Assembly (NCBI GenBank): GCA_965363355.1
Contig: CBDTTM010000012.1
Coordinates: forward strand, 1-26,405
Origin: CBDTTM01 sp965363355
GTDB lineage: Bacteria; Bacillota; Negativicutes; Selenomonadales; Selenomonadaceae
DNA length: 26,405 nt
Direction: 5' to 3'
The position numbers were made by a program, and so were the translations under genes. Each line of letters opens with the position of its first letter. Position 1 is the first letter of the stretch. The notes beneath the pieces are model-generated. The model worked only from the letters and a program-made list of their open reading frames with translations. It was not told the DNA's origin and ran no database searches. Below are positions 14,357-21,952 of this stretch, one piece after another.

Positions 14357-15420
14357 TGGAGCAGATTAAAAAACTGACGTCGAGTTCGCTCTTTCTGCCT
14401 TTGGTGGCGCTTGCGGCATTGCTGCTTTTCAATATCATCTTTGTCGATGGCTTTTTGTCGATTCAAATGACAGAAGATGGCAGACTCTATGGCAGGCTCA
14501 TCGACATATTGAATCGTTCCTCTTCTTTGATTATCTTGTCGCTTGGCATGACCTTTGTCATTGCGACTAGCGGCATTGATATTTCGGTAGGTGCCATTGT
14601 GGCGATTTCTTCTGCTGTCGTCTGCACATTGATTGGTGGTTCGGGTGATGGTATTGCCAAACAGCCGATGGTTCTAGCAATGCTCGCTTCGATAGGAGTC
14701 GGTCTTCTGTGCGGGGCGTGGAATGGTCTTTTGGTGGCCAGGTTCAAGATACAGGCCGTTGTAGCGACCTTGATCTTGATGACGGCAGGGCGCGGCATAG
14801 CGCAGCTGTTGACCGAAGGACAGATCATTACGGTTTATTATAAACCGTTCAGCTATATCGGCGGGACCATACCTGGAAATATACTGCCGACGACGATTTT
14901 CATCGCGGCGGCTATGGTGCTGCTCGTGCTGTTTATCATGAAGAAGACTTCGATAGGCCTATTTGTTCAGTCCGTTGGTATCAACCCGGTGGCCAGTCGT
15001 TTCTCAGGTATCAACGTCACTAAGGTCATCTTTTTGGTCTATGCTTTTTCGGGATTTTGTGCCGCGGTATCGGGGCTTATTGAAAGTTCATTGATTCGGG
15101 CAGCAGATGCCAACAATGCGGGCCTTAATATGGAAATGGATGCGATCTTGGCAGTGGCCCTTGGCGGGACGCTCCTCAGCGGCGGTAAGTTCTATATCGG
15201 TGGCAGCGTGATCGGTGCGATTACGATACAGACGCTGACGACGACGATGTATGCAGTTGGTGTGGCCTCCGATCAATTGCCGGTCATCAAGGCAATCGCG
15301 GTCATCTTGATTTGCCTCATCCAATCCAAACGTTTTCAACGCGTTTTTAGTGAATGGAAATCGAAGCGGCAAGACAGACAACAGGATTTTTCCCAAGGAA
15401 AGGTGGTGAATAAAGCATGA
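14356..15420 (+). CDS. ytfT: Sugar ABC transporter permease (galactofuranose type)
   Basis: A 354-residue inner-membrane permease of the RbsC/BPD_transp_2 family with about eight to ten hydrophobic helices. Characteristic stretches are SLGMTFVIATSGIDISVGAIVAISS (near residue 60-84), QAVVATLILMTAGRGIAQL, and EMDAILAVALGGTLLSGGKF, the family's EMDAI...GGT motif. The ATG overlaps the ytfR stop and has AGGAGGTGAT directly upstream. Its 3' end overlaps yjfF by four bases (ATGA). It presumably forms a heterodimer with the yjfF product, as the E. coli system also has two different permeases. A lysine/arginine-rich C-terminal tail lies on the cytoplasmic side by prediction. Confidence 0.92.
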   Translation: MEQIKKLTSSSLFLPLVALAALLLFNIIFVDGFLSIQMTEDGRLYGRLIDILNRSSSLIILSLGMTFVIATSGIDISVGAIVAISSAVVCTLIGGSGDGIAKQPMVLAMLASIGVGLLCGAWNGLLVARFKIQAVVATLILMTAGRGIAQLLTEGQIITVYYKPFSYIGGTIPGNILPTTIFIAAAMVLLVLFIMKKTSIGLFVQSVGINPVASRFSGINVTKVIFLVYAFSGFCAAVSGLIESSLIRAADANNAGLNMEMDAILAVALGGTLLSGGKFYIGGSVIGAITIQTLTTTMYAVGVASDQLPVIKAIAVILICLIQSKRFQRVFSEWKSKRQDRQQDFSQGKVVNKA

Positions 15421-16463
15421 ACCGAACCATGAAAAAATTAGTGAATGAAGCGGTCGCTTCACAGTATTTTTCTTTTTTTGTCACGGTTATTTTGTTTTTG
15501 GCTTTGTACGTTATTGGCGTAATGAGCTATAACGGCTTCATGCAGCCACAGGTCTTTTTGAATCTGTTCATCGATAACGCGGCCTTGATCATCGTGACGG
15601 TTGGAATTACGTTCACGCTTCTGATCGGTGGCATTGATTTATCCGTGGGATCTGTCGTTGCCCTTTGTTGTATGATTTTAGCGTATCTGCTTGAGCATAC
15701 GGCTATTCCTGTTGTTGCTGCCGTTGCAGGTGTACTGCTTTTAGGCATTGTCATCGGAGGCATTCAGGGCTATCTGATTACGGCATTTGACATGCAGCCT
15801 TTCATCATCACATTAGCGGGAATGTTCTTCTGCCGTGGGTTGACGGCGGTTATTTCAAGAGAGACCATCAGCATAACGAATCCGTTTTATGTCAGCATTG
15901 CCAGTGAGCGCATCGACGTCGGTGTGGGCTTTATTTCAATCGGTGCTGTCGTGGCACTATTTGGTTTGGTCATCGCTGCGATTGTTCTCAAATATACGAA
16001 ATTCGGACGAACTGTATTTGCTATCGGCGGCAATGAGAATTCGGCTTCTTTGATGGGGCTGCCGGTATTCAAGACAAAAATCTGTGTCTATGTAATCAGT
16101 GGTTTTTGTGCAGCCCTTGGTGGGGTCGTCTATTCATGGATCATGTTGTCGGGCTATACGCTTCATGGACTTGGCATGGAAATGGATGCGATTGCCTCTT
16201 CGGTAATTGGCGGAACACTGCTTACGGGTGGTGTCGGGTTCATCCCGGGAACTTTATTCGGGGTATTGATCCAAGGGGTCATATTGACGTTTATCACCTT
16301 CCAGGGAACTTTGTCGGCTTGGTGGACTAAGATCGTAATCGGTGCACTTTTATGTGTGTTCATCATCATGCAGGCGATCATCACTGAACGCAAAAAAAAG
16401 ATGTCGTCCAAGAGTTCAATGGAGTCGGGGAATGCAGAACATGCAGCCTCGGCAAAATCATGA
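15417..16463 (+). CDS. yjfF: Sugar ABC transporter, second permease (galactofuranose type)
   Basis: A 348-residue permease of the same family as ytfT but clearly a different lineage, matching the YjfF partner. Motifs include VTVGITFTLLIGGIDLSVGSVVAL, FDMQPFIITLAGMFFCRGLTAV, TKFGRTVFAIGGNENSASLMGLPV, and EMDAIASSVIGGTLLTGGVGF. The start ATG overlaps the stop of ytfT (ATGA). Having two distinct permease genes downstream of YtfQ and YtfR is what separates this system from the ribose and ChvE classes. The C-terminus is rich in Lys/Ser and hydrophilic. It is the last gene of the operon. Confidence 0.92.
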   Translation: MNRTMKKLVNEAVASQYFSFFVTVILFLALYVIGVMSYNGFMQPQVFLNLFIDNAALIIVTVGITFTLLIGGIDLSVGSVVALCCMILAYLLEHTAIPVVAAVAGVLLLGIVIGGIQGYLITAFDMQPFIITLAGMFFCRGLTAVISRETISITNPFYVSIASERIDVGVGFISIGAVVALFGLVIAAIVLKYTKFGRTVFAIGGNENSASLMGLPVFKTKICVYVISGFCAALGGVVYSWIMLSGYTLHGLGMEMDAIASSVIGGTLLTGGVGFIPGTLFGVLIQGVILTFITFQGTLSAWWTKIVIGALLCVFIIMQAIITERKKKMSSKSSMESGNAEHAASAKS

Positions 16464-16491
16464 TGGTTTGATCAGCGATGTTTTTGGGGTG

Positions 16492-16521
16492 GTCGGGCGG
16501 TAAAGCAATTTGCCGACCGAC
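16492..16521 (+). terminator. Hairpin after yjfF without a T run
   Basis: GTCGGGCGGTA pairs with TGCCGACCGAC with one mismatch around an 8-base loop, 29 bp past the stop of yjfF. No U-tract follows, so termination is uncertain; it may act with Rho or protect the RNA 3' end. The 16464-16805 gap otherwise holds the next promoter, its operator boxes and a leader. Confidence 0.35.
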
Positions 16522-16581
16522 GATTCTATTCGCTCAAATATTTTGTGAAATAATTATTTTTTGAATTTTTAAAAATTACTA

Positions 16582-16610
16582 TTGAAAAAAACTACCAGTA
16601 GTTGTATGAT
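16582..16610 (+). promoter_or_regulatory. Promoter of the chvE-gguA-gguB-type operon
   Basis: TTGAAA (16582-16587), a 17-base spacer and TATGAT (16605-16610) with the TG extension. It matches the ytfQ promoter in hexamers and spacer, and shares the GAATTTTT-rich stretch just upstream. The expected start is near 16617. Confidence 0.82.
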
Positions 16611-16641
16611 GTAATCAGACGGTGAAATCGAAGTTGTATGA
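16602..16641 (+). promoter_or_regulatory. Two TTGTATGA boxes 32 bp apart (candidate operator pair)
   Basis: Octamers at 16602-16609, overlapping the -10, and 16634-16641, spaced exactly as in the ytfQ leader although the 24 bases between them differ. Conserved boxes in diverged surroundings point to a shared DNA-binding regulator. Confidence 0.65.
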
Positions 16642-16805
16642 TAATGGCGAAATAAAAGTATGTCATTTCAACAGCGATTCAACACTGGGAGGTGAAGGTA
16701 CAACAACTGGGAGAAAACGTTTACTGGTGAAAGCTTCTACAAATGAAAACGGAAAATTCAAAAGATTTACAAGGGTTTATATTTTCTAATTGCGGAGGGG
16801 AAAAC

Positions 16806-17924
16806 ATGAGTAATATCAAGAGAATCTTAGCGATTGTTTTAGCGGGTTTAATGCTTCTTTCGGTGGTTGGCTGCGGCAGCTCCGATTCAGGATCGAAGAG
16901 CAGTGGCAGCGATGGGGCAAAGGTTGCCTCAAATGGCAAGAAAATCGGTGTGGCAATGCCTACACAGTCCTCACAGCGTTGGATTCAAGACGGCGCGAAT
17001 ATGAAACAGAAACTTGAAGCACTTGGTTATACTGTCGATTTGCAATATGCAGAAGATGACGTACAAGCACAGGTTTCTCAGATCGAAAACATGATTACCA
17101 ATGGAGCTAACTGCCTCGTTGTAGCAGCAATTGACTCAAGCGCATTGGTCAACGCTTTGGCTCAGGCAAAAGCACACAATATTCCGGTTATTGCTTATGA
17201 CCGCCTTTTGATGGATACAGATAGCGTATCTTATTATGCTACCTTCGATAACAAAGGTGTCGGTACAGCAATCGGTCAGTATGTAGAAAAGAAACTCGGC
17301 TTAAAAGAAGGCAAAGGACCATACAATATTGAATTCTTTGCTGGTTCGCCAGATGACAACAATGCCCATTTCCTCAATGATGGTGTATTTGAAGTCTTGA
17401 AACCTTACTTAGACAAAGGTCAGCTCGTTTGCGTATCTGGTCAGACTGATTTTGACAAGATCTGCACATTGCGTTGGTCGCAAGAAACTGCTCAAAAACG
17501 TATGGAAGATATCATTTCAGGTTATTATAGCACAGGCAAAAAACTTGATGTCGTCATCAGCCCGTTCGATGGAATCAGCTATGGTATAGCTGCAGCTCTT
17601 CAGGGGGCAGGCTATCAGGTTGGCTCGAACTGGCCTGTAATCACTGGTCAAGATGCTGAACTCATGGCAACTAAAAACATCTTGTCTGGCAAGCAGACGA
17701 TGACTGTATTCAAAGACACTCGTATTTTGGCTGATAAATGCGTGACGATGGTTCAGGCTGTTCTTGAAGGCAAAGAACCAGAAATCAACGACAAGACCTC
17801 TTATAACAATCATAAATTAGTAGTTCCTTCGTATCTCTGCACGCCGGTACCAGTAGACAAGGACAATGTTCAGAGTGCTCTGATCGATTCTGGCTACTAT
17901 AAGAAAGCAGATGTAGGTTTGTAA
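16806..17924 (+). CDS. chvE: ChvE-type multiple-sugar-binding lipoprotein
   Basis: A 372-residue lipoprotein with signal peptide MSNIKRILAIVLAGLMLLSVVGC (lipobox cysteine C23). The mature part follows Agrobacterium ChvE: IGVAMPTQSSQRWIQDG, LQYAEDDVQAQVSQIENMI, IAYDRLLMDTDSVSYYATFDN, FFAGSPDDNNAHF, SPFDGISYGIAAAL, GQDAELMATKNILSG, FKDTRILA. ChvE-class proteins bind aldoses such as galactose, glucose, arabinose and xylose; the sugar here is not determined. ATG 16806 has GGAGGGG upstream and gives a proper signal peptide; an in-frame ATG at 16743 would add 21 hydrophilic residues before it. A terminator separates the gene from the ATPase gene. Confidence 0.9.
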   Translation: MSNIKRILAIVLAGLMLLSVVGCGSSDSGSKSSGSDGAKVASNGKKIGVAMPTQSSQRWIQDGANMKQKLEALGYTVDLQYAEDDVQAQVSQIENMITNGANCLVVAAIDSSALVNALAQAKAHNIPVIAYDRLLMDTDSVSYYATFDNKGVGTAIGQYVEKKLGLKEGKGPYNIEFFAGSPDDNNAHFLNDGVFEVLKPYLDKGQLVCVSGQTDFDKICTLRWSQETAQKRMEDIISGYYSTGKKLDVVISPFDGISYGIAAALQGAGYQVGSNWPVITGQDAELMATKNILSGKQTMTVFKDTRILADKCVTMVQAVLEGKEPEINDKTSYNNHKLVVPSYLCTPVPVDKDNVQSALIDSGYYKKADVGL

Positions 17925-17942
17925 GACAAATCTTCTAGCAGG

Positions 17943-17986
17943 GGCTGGTCAGCGGTGAGGAACGTCATCGCTGCCTGGCCTTTTTT
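17943..17986 (+). terminator. Intra-operon terminator/attenuator between the binding-protein and ATPase genes
   Basis: GGCTGGTCAGCG (17943-17954) pairs with CGCTGCCTGGCC (17969-17980) over 12 positions with one mismatch, followed by six T. The ribosome binding site of the next gene follows at once. It mirrors the hairpin after ytfQ. Confidence 0.88.
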
Positions 17987-18005
17987 AGAAAGGAGTGAGC
18001 ACAAA

Positions 18006-19565
18006 ATGTCCGAAACTATATTGGAAATGCGGCATATTACAAAAGATTTTTCCGGTGTGAAAGCATTGGATGACGTCAATCTGATTGTCAAAAAAGGAGA
18101 AATCCATGCTCTTTGCGGCGAAAATGGCGCAGGTAAATCAACATTGATGAATGTCTTATCGGGGGTATATCCATACGGAAGTTATTCGGGAGATATTGTT
18201 TACAAAGGGGAAACATGTCAATTTCATGATATCAAGGAAAGCGAACACAAAAAAATCGTCATCATCCATCAGGAATTGGCCTTGATCCCACGGCTGACGA
18301 TTGCTGAAAATATTTTTATCGGCAACGAGAACACAGTGATGGGCAATGTCATCGATTGGGATGTGACGCAGAGAAAAGCCATGGAGGTCTTGAAGATCAT
18401 AGGGCTTGAACATGAAAACGTGAATCAGTTTGTCGGTGATCTTGGGGTAGGCAAACAGCAGTTGATTGAAATCGCGAAGGCTATTGCCAAAGATGTAGAA
18501 CTGCTCATCTTGGATGAGCCGACCTCTGCTCTCAATGACGAAGAAAGCAATATATTGCTCGAATTGCTTTTGGATTTGAAAAAACAGGGCATCACCAGCA
18601 TCATGATCTCTCATAAACTCAATGAAGTCAGTCGCGTCGCTGACAATATCACGGTAATTCGCGATGGGCACACGATTGAAACGATTGAACGCAACAATAA
18701 TGAAGAAATTGATGAGAACCGCATCATAAAAGGCATGGTTGGCCGCGAAATCACCAATCTCTATCCGCAGCGTCACGCTAAAGTCGGTGAAGTTGTTTTT
18801 GAGGTCAAGGATTGGAATGTATGCGACCCGGAAGATGCCGGTAAAAAAGTCATTAAAAATGTGTCGTTCAAGGTCAGAAAAGGAGAAGTCGTTGGTTTTG
18901 CCGGACTTATGGGGGCTGGCCGTACCGAGCTGGCGATGAGTTTATTCGGGCGTACGTACGGCTCTAATATTTCGGGACATATCTATAAAGACGGCAAGGA
19001 GATAAGCATCCCGGATGTGCAGACAGCCATCGACCAAAAAATCGCTTATGTACCGGAAGATCGGAAAACCTATGGTTTGGTATTGATCAACGATATCAAA
19101 TGGAATATGACACTCGCTAGTCTCAACGATCGATTCTCAGACCGTCAAGTTATCAATCAAGACAAGGAAATCCATCAAGCCGAAGATTATCGCTCGCGTA
19201 TCAATATAAAAGCTTCTTCGGTCAATCAGAAAGTCGAAAGCTTATCTGGCGGCAATCAGCAAAAAGTTGTTTTGGCTAAATGGATGTTATCAGAACCAGA
19301 TGTCTTGATTTTGGATGAACCTACGCGCGGCATTGATGTCGGAGCTAAGTATGAAATATATACGATCATCAATTCTTTGGCGGAAGCGGGGAAGGCTGTC
19401 ATCGTTATTTCGTCGGAAATGCCAGAGCTTCTCGGTATATCAGATCGGGCTTATGTCATCAATGAGGGTGAAATTGCCGGGGAAATCAGCGGGGATAATA
19501 TGGGACAGGAACAGATCATGAAAATCATCATGGATCATTCCGCTAAGAGGGGGAGTTTACAATGA
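18006..19565 (+). CDS. gguA: Sugar ABC transporter, tandem ATPase subunit (GguA/MmsA class)
   Basis: A 519-residue cytoplasmic protein with two nucleotide-binding domains. Domain 1 has Walker A GENGAGKST (38-46), signature region LGVGKQQLIEIAKA (147-160) and Walker B LLILDEPTSALNDEE (167-179). The asparagine inserted in the D-loop (SALND) is a trait I associate with the GguA/MmsA/XylG group. Domain 2 has the degenerate P-loop GLMGAGRTELA and LSGGNQQKVVLAKWML with ILDEPTRGIDVGA. ATG 18006 has GGAGTGAG upstream; the open frame back to 17955 runs through the terminator and is not coding. The last codons overlap the next gene (ATGA). Confidence 0.92.
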   Translation: MSETILEMRHITKDFSGVKALDDVNLIVKKGEIHALCGENGAGKSTLMNVLSGVYPYGSYSGDIVYKGETCQFHDIKESEHKKIVIIHQELALIPRLTIAENIFIGNENTVMGNVIDWDVTQRKAMEVLKIIGLEHENVNQFVGDLGVGKQQLIEIAKAIAKDVELLILDEPTSALNDEESNILLELLLDLKKQGITSIMISHKLNEVSRVADNITVIRDGHTIETIERNNNEEIDENRIIKGMVGREITNLYPQRHAKVGEVVFEVKDWNVCDPEDAGKKVIKNVSFKVRKGEVVGFAGLMGAGRTELAMSLFGRTYGSNISGHIYKDGKEISIPDVQTAIDQKIAYVPEDRKTYGLVLINDIKWNMTLASLNDRFSDRQVINQDKEIHQAEDYRSRINIKASSVNQKVESLSGGNQQKVVLAKWMLSEPDVLILDEPTRGIDVGAKYEIYTIINSLAEAGKAVIVISSEMPELLGISDRAYVINEGEIAGEISGDNMGQEQIMKIIMDHSAKRGSLQ

Positions 19566-20764
19566 GCAATGCAGCGGCAAACGTGTCAAACGAAAAACAG
19601 ATGAAGGAACATATCCAGCAGCTCAAGCAGTACGGCATGATCATTGCTTTAGTACTTATCTATGCGATATTTGCATTTTTGACGGATTTCAAAAATGCAG
19701 CACCAATGAATGTCAATAATTTGATCATGCAAAACAGCTATGTTGTTATTCTAGCACTAGGTATGCTGCTCTGCTGCTTGACGGGGAATGTTGATTTATC
19801 TGTCGGCTCGGTAGTTGCTTTTTGCGGTGCGGTAGCGGCTATAATGGTCATTGACTACCACATTGCGATTCCGATTACGTTTATCGTCGTGCTTTTTATC
19901 GGGGTCATCATAGGGATGTGGCAAGGCTTCTTCATATCCGTGCTGGGTGTCTCGCCATTTATAGCGTCTTTGGCCAATATGCTTATTTTCCGCGGTTTGG
20001 CAATGGTTGCACTGAATGGGCAGACAAAAGGTCCTTTGCCAGCTGATTTCACGATTGTTGGTGCGGGCTATCTCCCTCAGATATTTGTGAATATCGGCGG
20101 CATGAAAATTGAAATGCTCGCCTTGACGGCAGGGGTGCTTCTATCGATTGTCATTATCATGATGGAAATTCGCTCTCGTCAGAATAAGAAAAAACAAGGC
20201 TTTATTTTGCCGGCACTGCCGATGACGATTTTCAAACTCGTTGTAATTATTGGTATCGTCAACTTCTTCAGTATCAAACTCGCTATGTACATGGGTTTGC
20301 CAATGGTTCTTTTGATTATGTTGGCACTTATTCTCATCTATGCGTTTGTGACGACTCGTACGGTTCCTGGTCGCCAAATCTACGCTGTCGGTGGTAATCG
20401 CAAAGCGGCAGCTCTTTCTGGCATCAAGACCGATAGGGTCATGTTCTGGATTTATACGAATATGGGTCTTTTGGCGGCTTTGGCTGGTATCGTACTTTCG
20501 GCTCGTAATGCTTCGGCTACGCCAAAAGCTGGCGACATGTTTGAAATGGATGCTATCGCTGCCTGCTATATTGGTGGGACGGCTGTAGCTGGTGGGTCTG
20601 GTACGGTTACTGGTGCCATTGTCGGTGCGTTCATCATGGGCGTGCTCAATAACGGCATGTCGCTCCTTGGCTGGTCTGTCGATGTTCAGCGTGTAGTCAA
20701 GGGCATGGTCTTGCTCGTGGCGGTAGCGGCGGATCTGTATTTCAAAAAGAAAAAATCGGCGTGA
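19562..20764 (+). CDS. gguB: Sugar ABC transporter permease (GguB class)
   Basis: A 400-residue inner-membrane permease. Motifs include ILALGMLLCCLTGNVDLSVGSVVAFCGA, GMWQGFFISVLGVSPFIASLANMLIFRGLAMVALNGQTKGPLP, TRTVPGRQIYAVGGNRKAAALSGIKT, and EMDAIAACYIGGTAVAGGSGTVTGA. It is longer than YtfT/YjfF because of an extra central segment (about residues 195-235, with the basic loop RSRQNKKKQG), as in GguB and XylH. It should act as a homodimer, since no second permease gene follows. The start overlaps the ATPase stop by four bases. Confidence 0.92.
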   Translation: MSNAAANVSNEKQMKEHIQQLKQYGMIIALVLIYAIFAFLTDFKNAAPMNVNNLIMQNSYVVILALGMLLCCLTGNVDLSVGSVVAFCGAVAAIMVIDYHIAIPITFIVVLFIGVIIGMWQGFFISVLGVSPFIASLANMLIFRGLAMVALNGQTKGPLPADFTIVGAGYLPQIFVNIGGMKIEMLALTAGVLLSIVIIMMEIRSRQNKKKQGFILPALPMTIFKLVVIIGIVNFFSIKLAMYMGLPMVLLIMLALILIYAFVTTRTVPGRQIYAVGGNRKAAALSGIKTDRVMFWIYTNMGLLAALAGIVLSARNASATPKAGDMFEMDAIAACYIGGTAVAGGSGTVTGAIVGAFIMGVLNNGMSLLGWSVDVQRVVKGMVLLVAVAADLYFKKKKSA

Positions 20765-20820
20765 GCTTATTGACGATTATGAGGAATTCTCACGTATATT
20801 GCTGAAAGGAAGTATGCCTT

Positions 20821-21153
20821 ATGGAACATAATGCAATGATGGAAAATATTGCTTTTCAGATGGTGACCTCGGTGAATGAGGCGAGAAATCTTTATCTACA
20901 AGCTGTACAGGCAGCTCGAGGCGGGGAGTTTTCGTTAGCAGAAGGCTTGATAGAAAAAGGTGATGGAGCTTATACCAGCGGCCATGCTGCGCATACCCAG
21001 CTTTTGCAGCTTGAGGCTTCCGGGCAGACCGATAAAGTCAATCTTTTGATTTTGCATGCGGAAGATCAATTGATGAGTTCAGAAAACTATAAAGTGCTGG
21101 CCTTGGAGTGTATCCATATCTATAAAGCGATAAAGGCTGTAGCTGAAAAATAA
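20821..21153 (+). CDS. PTS lactose/cellobiose-type EIIA component (orphan)
   Basis: A 110-residue, all-helical protein of the LacF/ChbA EIIA family. It carries the helical repeat region NEARNLYLQAVQAARGGEFSLAEGLIEKG and the active-site segment LLILHAEDQLMSS. His79 aligns with the phosphorylated histidine of family members, and D82 lies in the trimer-metal position. It would pass phosphate from HPr to an EIIB, but no EIIB or EIIC gene is in the window; the gene simply follows the ABC importer genes. It may serve a PTS encoded elsewhere, or act as a phosphorylation-state sensor; the second is inference. ATG 20821 has AAAGGA ten bases upstream; a second ATG pair at residues 6-7 is possible. Confidence 0.87.
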   Translation: MEHNAMMENIAFQMVTSVNEARNLYLQAVQAARGGEFSLAEGLIEKGDGAYTSGHAAHTQLLQLEASGQTDKVNLLILHAEDQLMSSENYKVLALECIHIYKAIKAVAEK

Positions 21154-21158
21154 AAACA

Positions 21159-21190
21159 AAGGGTTGCTGCAATCGAAGCAACCCTTTGTC
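21159..21190 (+). terminator. Rho-independent terminator after the EIIA gene
   Basis: AAAGGGTTGCT pairs with AGCAACCCTTT over 11 bp around a 10-base loop just past the stop at 21153. The trailing T run is short (TTTGTC). It closes the second sugar operon. Confidence 0.8.
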
Positions 21191-21245
21191 GTATCTGTAA
21201 AAACCTCTGTACGGCGTGTAATCTTCATAAGATATTCACATTTCA

Positions 21246-21277
21246 TGCATCATATCTGCATATTTTATAGCTATAAT
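21246..21277 (+). promoter_or_regulatory. Promoter -10 with a direct repeat of TGCAT upstream
   Basis: TATAAT at 21272-21277 has no good -35. In that place lie TGCAT at 21246-21250 and 21257-21261, an 11-base direct repeat (also readable as an ATGCA/TGCAT dyad). Tandem repeats of about one helical turn are typical of OmpR-type regulators, and one is encoded two genes on. Confidence 0.4.
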
Positions 21278-21306
21278 GAAGATAAAGATCACGAGGAGGT
21301 TTTTTT

Positions 21307-21861
21307 ATGGTTATGACGAATTATATGGAGCTGCTTGCTGTCAATCAGCCTTGGAATTTGATTTTATTTATGGTGATTCCTGTGGGGCTTGCAGAAGCCT
21401 TAGTTGCAACCGAATTTTTTGCGGTGTTTTTGCAGGATAAGAAAAATAGTGCCTGGCATAGCTGGAATCGGTATTTGGGAATAGCAGTAGGCTTTTATTT
21501 TACCGGAGTACTTTTATATCTGGTAACGCAGGTAGTCCCGTCGATTCAGTGGCGCGGTTATGCGGACGTGATAGCGGTTGGAGCTTATCTTTTGGGTGTA
21601 GTTCCTCTTTTGAGCATTGCGTTGCTTGAACTGGGCGTTTTTGGTAAGAATCTGACACAAAGAGATCGCATGAAAAGGCATTTCATTTTGTTGATTGGAT
21701 TCTTGGTGGTCAGTCATATCGCTATGATTTTTGGAATGGTCAACCCGCAGATTACGGGATGGAAACCAGCGAATACAATGGAAGAGATGACAAATCACAG
21801 TGGACAGATGATGGATATGGAGCATAAGATGCCGGAAGGGCATAAAATGAACCAACAATAA
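21307..21861 (+). CDS. Four-helix membrane protein with a Met/His-rich C-terminal tail
   Basis: A 184-residue protein with four predicted membrane helices (about 17-42, 55-76, 85-108, 124-145). The tail, residues 157-184, has ten Met/His residues out of 28 (M158, M161, H164, M168, M169, M171, H173, M175, H179, M181). It resembles the small permease-like family I know as DUF6803, but I am not certain of that name. Met/His tails often bind copper or silver on the outer side of the membrane, so metal handling is a reasonable guess. It is followed by a terminator and then a two-component system. ATG 21307 has GAGGAGG six bases upstream. Confidence 0.8.
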   Translation: MVMTNYMELLAVNQPWNLILFMVIPVGLAEALVATEFFAVFLQDKKNSAWHSWNRYLGIAVGFYFTGVLLYLVTQVVPSIQWRGYADVIAVGAYLLGVVPLLSIALLELGVFGKNLTQRDRMKRHFILLIGFLVVSHIAMIFGMVNPQITGWKPANTMEEMTNHSGQMMDMEHKMPEGHKMNQQ

Positions 21862-21900
21862 GATAAAAGGCGGAGCTTATGAGCAGCTTCGCCTTTTATC
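21862..21900 (+). terminator. Rho-independent terminator after the membrane protein gene
   Basis: GATAAAAGGCGGAGC (21862-21876) pairs with GCTTCGCCTTTTATC (21886-21900) over 15 bp with one wobble pair and a 9-base loop. T residues inside and after the 3' arm serve as the U-tract. It separates the gene from the regulator pair. Confidence 0.88.
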
Positions 21901-21904
21901 TTAT

Positions 21905-21932
21905 TTGCAAATGGACAGCTTTCGTTTAGTAT
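21905..21932 (+). promoter_or_regulatory. Possible promoter of the two-component operon
   Basis: TTGCAA (21905-21910), 16 bases, then TAGTAT (21927-21932), directly after the terminator and 20 bases before the regulator's start codon. Both hexamers are imperfect. Confidence 0.4.
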
Positions 21933-21952
21933 GTAATACAGGGGGTGTTTTT

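Noticed and set aside
16712..16725. AGAAAACGTTTACT as a CcpA-type cre site
   Set aside because: It fits the core but has mismatches at both end positions of the usual consensus, and no equivalent lies in the ytfQ leader.
16692..16730. Possible 12-codon leader peptide starting GTG in the chvE leader
   Set aside because: The Shine-Dalgarno-like GGGAGG overlaps the GTG instead of preceding it at normal distance, and no regulatory pairing with the coding region was found. The ytfQ leader has only a four-codon counterpart.
18156..18776. Open frame of 206 codons on the minus strand opposite the GguA-type ATPase gene
   Set aside because: Antisense to conserved ATPase motifs, with no start signals and no recognisable features.
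20770..20800. TTGACG with TATATT as a separate promoter for the EIIA gene
   Set aside because: The spacer would be 19 bases and the transcript would begin at about the ribosome binding site. Co-transcription with gguB is simpler.
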